From NCBI GenBank assembly GCA_003258405.1, contig QKPN01000019.1, forward strand, positions 1 through 64,000: a stretch of DNA of 64,000 nt, in the 5' to 3' direction. This DNA comes from Rhodobacteraceae bacterium DSL-40. Lineage in GTDB: Bacteria; Pseudomonadota; Alphaproteobacteria; Rhodobacterales; Rhodobacteraceae. The position numbers were made by a program, and so were the translations under genes. Under the pieces are notes generated by a model. The model was not told where the DNA came from. It made no database searches and worked only from the letters and a program-made list of their open reading frames with translations. Of the stretch, positions 60,121 to 64,000 are shown piece by piece (position 1 is the stretch's first letter; every line of letters starts with the position of its first letter).

Positions 60121-60486
60121 ATGGATGATCTCTTGCGCGAGTATCTTCCGATCCTGATCTTCCTCGGACTGGCGGTCGCCCTGGGCCTTGTGCTTCTGCT
60201 CTCGGCCGTGATCGTCGCGATCAGCAATCCCGATCCCGAGAAGGTTTCCGCGTATGAATGCGGGTTCAACGCATTCGACGACGCGCGCATGAAGTTCGAC
60301 GTCCGGTTCTATCTGGTCTCGATCCTGTTCATCATCTTCGACCTCGAGGTCGCCTTCCTGTTCCCCTGGGCGGTGAGTTTCCAGAACCTCGGCGATCTCG
60401 GGTTCTGGTCGATGATGGTCTTCCTCGCCGTGCTGACGATCGGCTTTGCCTACGAATGGAAGAAGGGAGCCCTGGAATGGGAGTGA
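60121..60486 (+). CDS. nuoA: NADH-quinone oxidoreductase subunit A
   Basis: A 121-residue membrane subunit of respiratory complex I, with three helices (about residues 8-32, 62-84, 90-112) and the conserved loop [20 protein letters not shown] with its Cys, which lies at the quinone-site junction. The family pattern [20 protein letters not shown] then PWAVSF is intact. It begins the nuo operon with a ribosome-binding site GGAGGTGAG. Its end overlaps the nuoB start by ten bases. Confidence 0.95.
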   Translation: MDDLLREYLPILIFLGLAVALGLVLLLSAVIVAISNPDPEKVSAYECGFNAFDDARMKFDVRFYLVSILFIIFDLEVAFLFPWAVSFQNLGDLGFWSMMVFLAVLTIGFAYEWKKGALEWE

Positions 60487-61091
60487 CACCGACCGGACAG
60501 GCCACCGAGTCGAAGACCGACACCGGCTCCGGCGCGTTCGTCCCGGCTGCGGGGTCCGGCACCTATGCCGCCGGGCTCAACGCGGCGGGTGCCGACAAGG
60601 AAGTCGCGGCGCGCGCGCTTTCCGACGAGCTTGCCGACAAGGGCTTCCTGGTGACCTCGACCGCGGGCATGATCAACTGGGCCCGCACCGGTTCGCTGCA
60701 CTGGATGACCTTCGGGCTTGCCTGCTGCGCCGTCGAGATGATGCAGACATCGATGCCGCGCTACGACCTCGAGCGCTTCGGCACCGCCCCGCGCGCCTCG
60801 CCGCGCCAGTCGGACCTGATGATCGTCGCGGGCACGCTCACCAACAAGATGGCGCCGGCGCTCCGCAAGGTCTACGACCAGATGCCCGAGCCGCGCTACG
60901 TGATCTCGATGGGGTCCTGCGCCAACGGCGGCGGCTACTATCACTACAGCTATTCGGTGGTGCGCGGCTGTGACCGGGTGGTGCCGGTCGATGTCTATGT
61001 GCCGGGCTGCCCGCCGACCGCGGAGGCGCTGCTCTACGGGATCCTGCAGCTTCAGCGCAAGATCCGCCGCACCGGCACGATCGTGCGCTGA
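60477..61091 (+). CDS. nuoB: NADH-quinone oxidoreductase subunit B
   Basis: A 204-residue subunit that carries the N2 4Fe-4S cluster, the last centre before quinone. The cluster ligands are the adjacent Cys pair in [11 protein letters not shown], the Cys in [17 protein letters not shown] and that in [16 protein letters not shown]. The N-terminal extension of about 50 residues (Ser/Thr/Ala-rich) is longer than in E. coli. The ATG at 60477 lies within the nuoA end (overlap of ten bases). The family start and cluster residues are complete. Confidence 0.95.
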   Translation: MGVTPTGQATESKTDTGSGAFVPAAGSGTYAAGLNAAGADKEVAARALSDELADKGFLVTSTAGMINWARTGSLHWMTFGLACCAVEMMQTSMPRYDLERFGTAPRASPRQSDLMIVAGTLTNKMAPALRKVYDQMPEPRYVISMGSCANGGGYYHYSYSVVRGCDRVVPVDVYVPGCPPTAEALLYGILQLQRKIRRTGTIVR

Positions 61092-61108
61092 GGACGGGGG
61101 AGAACGCC

Positions 61109-61717
61109 ATGGAACTTGCCGCCTTCCAGGATCTTCAGGAGACGATCACCGCCCGCCAGGAGGCTGCGGTCGTCGGTTCGGAGATCCGTCACGGGGAGCT
61201 GACCATCACCGTCACGCCCGCCTCGCTCGTCGATTTCATCTCCTACCTCAAGATGGACGGGGCCTGCCGCTTCACCACGCTCATCGACATCACGGCGGTG
61301 GACTGGCCGGAGCGCGAGAAGCGTTTCGAGCTGGTCTATCACTTCCTGTCGATGCACCTGAACCAGCGCATCCGGATCAAGGCCGACGTGCGCGAGGACG
61401 AGCTCGTGCCCTCGATCGTCGAGGTGCATCCCGGTGCGAACTGGTATGAGCGCGAAGTCTTCGACATGTACGGGATCCTGTTCTCGGGCCATCCCGACCT
61501 GCGCCGGATCCTCACCGACTACGGGTTCCGCGGCTATCCGCTCCGCAAGGATTTCCCGACCACGGGCTATGTCGAGGTCCGCTACGACGAGGAACAGAAG
61601 CGCGTGGTCTACGAGCCGGTCCAGCTCGTGCAGGAATACCGGCAGTTCGACTTCATGAGCCCGTGGGAGGGCGCGGAATACATCCTTCCCGGCGACGAAA
61701 AGAAGGGCGGGGCGTGA
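61109..61717 (+). CDS. nuoC: NADH-quinone oxidoreductase subunit C
   Basis: A 202-residue peripheral subunit (30 kDa type) of complex I. The typical blocks are [20 protein letters not shown], then [40 protein letters not shown] with the invariant ERE, and [20 protein letters not shown]. As in most alphaproteobacteria, it is separate from NuoD rather than fused. The start ATG at 61109 has GGGGGAGAA upstream; the stop overlaps a GTG start of the small gene that follows. Confidence 0.95.
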   Translation: MELAAFQDLQETITARQEAAVVGSEIRHGELTITVTPASLVDFISYLKMDGACRFTTLIDITAVDWPEREKRFELVYHFLSMHLNQRIRIKADVREDELVPSIVEVHPGANWYEREVFDMYGILFSGHPDLRRILTDYGFRGYPLRKDFPTTGYVEVRYDEEQKRVVYEPVQLVQEYRQFDFMSPWEGAEYILPGDEKKGGA

Positions 61718-61902
61718 CGGGACTGCTGATCTGGGCCATCGGTACGGCGCTGGTGATCCTTCCGCTCTGGAAGCTCTGCGCCCGCGCCGGTCTTCCGCCG
61801 GCCCTGTCTCTGATCAGTGTGATGCCGGTGTTCGGCGTCATCCTTCTTTGGATTCTCGCGCTCAGGCCATGGCCCGGAGATCCCGGCTACGAGGGGAACT
61901 AG
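61714..61902 (+). CDS. Small membrane protein between nuoC and nuoD
   Basis: A 62-residue frame that starts with GTG at 61714, overlapping the nuoC stop (GTGA), and ends three bases before nuoD. It has two hydrophobic segments (about residues 3-18 and 27-47; [17 protein letters not shown] and [18 protein letters not shown]). Extra small open frames inside the nuo operon are known from Rhodobacter capsulatus, as I recall, and are called URFs. Whether the product is a complex I accessory subunit or assembly factor is unknown. Confidence 0.75.
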   Translation: MTGLLIWAIGTALVILPLWKLCARAGLPPALSLISVMPVFGVILLWILALRPWPGDPGYEGN

Positions 61903-61905
61903 ACG

Positions 61906-63117
61906 ATGGACGGAAACGTGACCGACGTCATGACCGGAGAGCAGAGCATCCGGAATTTCAACATCAACTTCGGCCCGCAGCATCCGGCTGCGCACGGGGT
62001 GCTGCGGCTGGTGCTCGAGCTCGACGGTGAGGTTGTTGAGCGGGTCGACCCGCATATCGGGCTCCTGCACCGCGGCACCGAGAAGCTGATGGAGAGCCGC
62101 ACCTATCTCCAGAACCTGCCCTATCTCGACCGGCTCGACTACGTGGCGCCGATGAACCAGGAGCATGCCTGGTGCCTTGCGATCGAGCGGATGACGGGCA
62201 CCGAGATCTCCCGGCGCGCCTCTCTCATCCGCGTGCTCTATTCCGAGATCGGGCGGATCCTGAACCACCTCCTCAACGTCACCACGCAGGCGATGGACGT
62301 GGGCGCGCTCACCCCGCCACTCTGGGGCTTCGAGGAGCGCGAGAAGCTCATGGTCTTCTACGAGCGGGCCTGCGGCGCGCGGCTCCACTCGGCCTATTTC
62401 CGGCCCGGCGGCGTGCATCAGGACCTGCCGCAGGATCTGCTCGACGACATCGCCACCTGGGCGGGCGAATTCCCGGAGATCATCGACGATATCGAGGGGC
62501 TTCTCACCGAGAACCGGATCTTCAAGCAGCGCAACGTCGACATCGGCATCGTGAGCCAGCAGGACTGCCAGGACTGGGGCATGTCGGGCGTCATGGTGCG
62601 CGGCTCGGGGCTCAAGTGGGACCTGCGCCGTTCGCAGCCCTACGAGTGCTATGACGAGTTCGACTTCCTGATCCCGGTCGGCAGGAACGGCGACTGCTAT
62701 GACCGCTATCTCTGCCGCATGCACGAGATGCGCGAGAGCACGAAGATCATCAACCAGGCGATCGCCAAGCTCGAGAAGTGCAAGGGCGAGGATGTGCTGG
62801 TGCGCGGCAAGCTCTCGCCGCCGAGCCGGGCGACGATGAAGAGCTCGATGGAAGCGCTGATCCATCACTTCAAGCTCTACACCGAGGGCTTCCACGTGCC
62901 GGCGGGCGAGATCTATGCCGCGGTCGAGGCGCCGAAGGGCGAGTTCGGCGTCTATCTCGTGTCCGATGGCACCAACAAGCCCTGGAAGGTCAAGCTTCGC
63001 GCGCCGGGCTATCCGCATCTGCAGGCGATGGATCACATCTGCCGCGGCCACATGCTCGCGGATGTCTCCGCCGCCCTCGGCTCGCTCGATATCGTGTTCG
63101 GGGAGGTGGACCGGTGA
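61906..63117 (+). CDS. nuoD: NADH-quinone oxidoreductase subunit D
   Basis: A 403-residue subunit (49 kDa type) which with NuoB forms the quinone-binding cavity of complex I. Recognised blocks: [20 protein letters not shown] (about residues 19-38), [37 protein letters not shown], and the C-terminal [20 protein letters not shown] then [19 protein letters not shown]. Length is normal. AGGGGAACTAGACG precedes the ATG. The stop overlaps the GTG start of the next small gene. Confidence 0.96.
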   Translation: MDGNVTDVMTGEQSIRNFNINFGPQHPAAHGVLRLVLELDGEVVERVDPHIGLLHRGTEKLMESRTYLQNLPYLDRLDYVAPMNQEHAWCLAIERMTGTEISRRASLIRVLYSEIGRILNHLLNVTTQAMDVGALTPPLWGFEEREKLMVFYERACGARLHSAYFRPGGVHQDLPQDLLDDIATWAGEFPEIIDDIEGLLTENRIFKQRNVDIGIVSQQDCQDWGMSGVMVRGSGLKWDLRRSQPYECYDEFDFLIPVGRNGDCYDRYLCRMHEMRESTKIINQAIAKLEKCKGEDVLVRGKLSPPSRATMKSSMEALIHHFKLYTEGFHVPAGEIYAAVEAPKGEFGVYLVSDGTNKPWKVKLRAPGYPHLQAMDHICRGHMLADVSAALGSLDIVFGEVDR

Positions 63118-63401
63118 GGATTTCCCGCTCCGCAGCCCTGTTTTCGGGCGGGGTGGCTGCGGCTCTTGCCGCGGCCCCTGTGCTTGCCGAAGAGGCTGTC
63201 GATCCGGCGCCGCTGGCCGAGGCTTTCGTGAAGATCGGCTGTCACGGCACGGAAAAGGATATCTTTCCCTATGTCGGGAGCAATGGGCTGGAGGCGTCGA
63301 GTTTCGGGGCCCAGTTCAAGGCGCTCGCCGCATCCGGCCATCTGGTTTCGGATGACCATGGCGAGACGTTCCGACTGACCAACTGGGGGCCTTGCGAATA
63401 A
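63114..63401 (+). CDS. Small exported protein between nuoD and nuoE
   Basis: A 95-residue frame that starts with GTG at 63114, overlapping the nuoD stop (GTGA), and whose TAA overlaps the nuoE ATG by one base. The leader (about residues 1-25, [19 protein letters not shown]) looks like a signal peptide; the mature part has [37 protein letters not shown] and [10 protein letters not shown], with two Cys that could form a disulfide. Its place in a row of translationally coupled nuo genes argues strongly for expression. Function unknown. Confidence 0.75.
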   Translation: MRISRSAALFSGGVAAALAAAPVLAEEAVDPAPLAEAFVKIGCHGTEKDIFPYVGSNGLEASSFGAQFKALAASGHLVSDDHGETFRLTNWGPCE

Positions 63402-64000
63402 TGCTGCGCAGACTTTACGACGAACAACCCGAGAGCTTCGCCTTTACCCCCGCCAATCTGGAGTGGGCGAAGGGGCAGATCGCGAAATACCCCGAGGGCC
63501 GTCAGGCGAGCGCGGTGATCCCGCTGCTCTGGCGGGCGCAGGAGCAGGAAGGCTGGGTGTCGAGGCCGGCGATCGAGGAGATCGCGAAGATGCTCGGCAT
63601 GGCCTCGATCCGCGTGCTCGAGGTCGCGACCTTCTATTTCATGTTCCAGCTCCGCCCGGTGGGCACGGTGGCGCATGTGCAGGTCTGCGGCACGACCTCC
63701 TGCATGATCTGCGGGGCGGAAGACCTCATGGCGGTCTGCAAGGAAAAGATCGCGGCGCATCCGCACGAGCTTTCCGCCGATGGCAAGTTCTCCTGGGAAG
63801 AGGTCGAATGCCTCGGGTCCTGCGCGAACGCGCCGATGGCGCAGATCGGCAAGGACTATTACGAGGATCTGACCGCCGAGAGCTTCGGGGCGCTGCTCGA
63901 TGCGCTGGCGCGCGGCGAGGTGCCGGTGCCCGGATCGCAGACCGGGCGGTTTTCCTCCGAGCCCGCCGGCGGGCGGACCTCGCTCAAGGACGGCGATCCG
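63401..64000 (+). CDS. nuoE: NADH-quinone oxidoreductase subunit E, partial
   Basis: A 24-kDa-type subunit of complex I, cut off by the window end after 200 codons. The 2Fe-2S cluster N1a ligands are present: Cys pair in [12 protein letters not shown] (about residues 95-100) and Cys pair in [11 protein letters not shown] (about 136-140). The N-terminal helical part ([20 protein letters not shown], then [20 protein letters not shown]) is typical. The frame is still open at 64000, beyond the E. coli length of 166 residues; in Rhodobacter relatives NuoE carries a C-terminal extension, from memory. Confidence 0.93.
   Translation, partial: MLRRLYDEQPESFAFTPANLEWAKGQIAKYPEGRQASAVIPLLWRAQEQEGWVSRPAIEEIAKMLGMASIRVLEVATFYFMFQLRPVGTVAHVQVCGTTSCMICGAEDLMAVCKEKIAAHPHELSADGKFSWEEVECLGSCANAPMAQIGKDYYEDLTAESFGALLDALARGEVPVPGSQTGRFSSEPAGGRTSLKDGDP

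Overview
The window comes from a high-GC alphaproteobacterium, most probably a member of the Rhodobacteraceae (Rhodobacterales). The signs are gene order and family content: purD next to xseA, ccrM with rnhB, mutY opposite a DUF721 gene and a DsbA-like oxidoreductase, putR divergent from putA, a gcvTHP operon behind a tandem glycine riboswitch, and a nuo operon with small extra genes between nuoC/nuoD and nuoD/nuoE. Species cannot be named from the sequence. Most of the window is ordinary chromosome, densely packed, with many ATGA/GTGA overlaps.

Layout. 1-2.2 kb: an AT-richer stretch with a small exported protein, a UbiH-type hydroxylase and tRNA-Phe. 2.6-9.5 kb (minus strand): an ExbB-ExbD-ExbD-TonB energy-transduction operon, a DUF2237 gene, and an AttH-like lipocalin with its FtsX permease and ABC ATPase. 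9.6-15 kb: DUF465 protein, the PutR/PutA proline catabolism pair and a rhomboid protease. 15-18.2 kb: an accessory patch with LysR, NTF2-like and SDR genes, a decayed Stf0 sulfotransferase and a VOC protein. 18.2-23.5 kb: purD, an FKBP isomerase, xseA, a cysteine hydrolase and a GlxA/AraC regulator. 23.6-26 kb: an arylsulfatase frame interrupted by two in-frame amber codons. 26-35.5 kb: a mostly housekeeping block (metallopeptidase, gltX, trxC, dsbA-like, DUF721, mutY, MarR-GNAT, ccrM, rnhB, tRNA-Arg) bracketed by two inverted copies of a 66-bp AT-rich element.

35.6-41.8 kb: a TetR/VOC pair with a shared operator, a PPOX flavoprotein, two small exported-protein genes, a calcium/proton antiporter, and a PepSY/cytochrome b/membrane-anchored LuxR cluster. 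41.9-53.8 kb: pyruvate carboxylase with its terminator, a nuclease, patatin, NAD(P)HX repair enzyme, site-2 protease, an acyl-CoA synthetase-GNAT protein acyltransferase and a CDF metal exporter. 53.9-55.2 kb: a single open frame that joins an ECF sigma factor to a membrane-spanning RskA-like anti-sigma factor. 55.2-60 kb: riboswitch, gcvT, gcvH, gcvP and terminator. 60.1-64 kb: nuoABC-D-E with two interspersed small genes, cut by the window end.

The most unusual features are the sigma/anti-sigma fusion, the twice amber-interrupted sulfatase, the 66-bp inverted repeat pair with its TTTCAC-S-GTGAAA palindrome, the four GANTC sites packed in front of the GANTC methylase gene, and the small open frames inside the nuo operon. 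Several decayed genes (sulfotransferase, MFS transporter, probably the sulfatase) suggest ongoing gene loss. No CRISPR array, insertion sequence or prophage was recognised.
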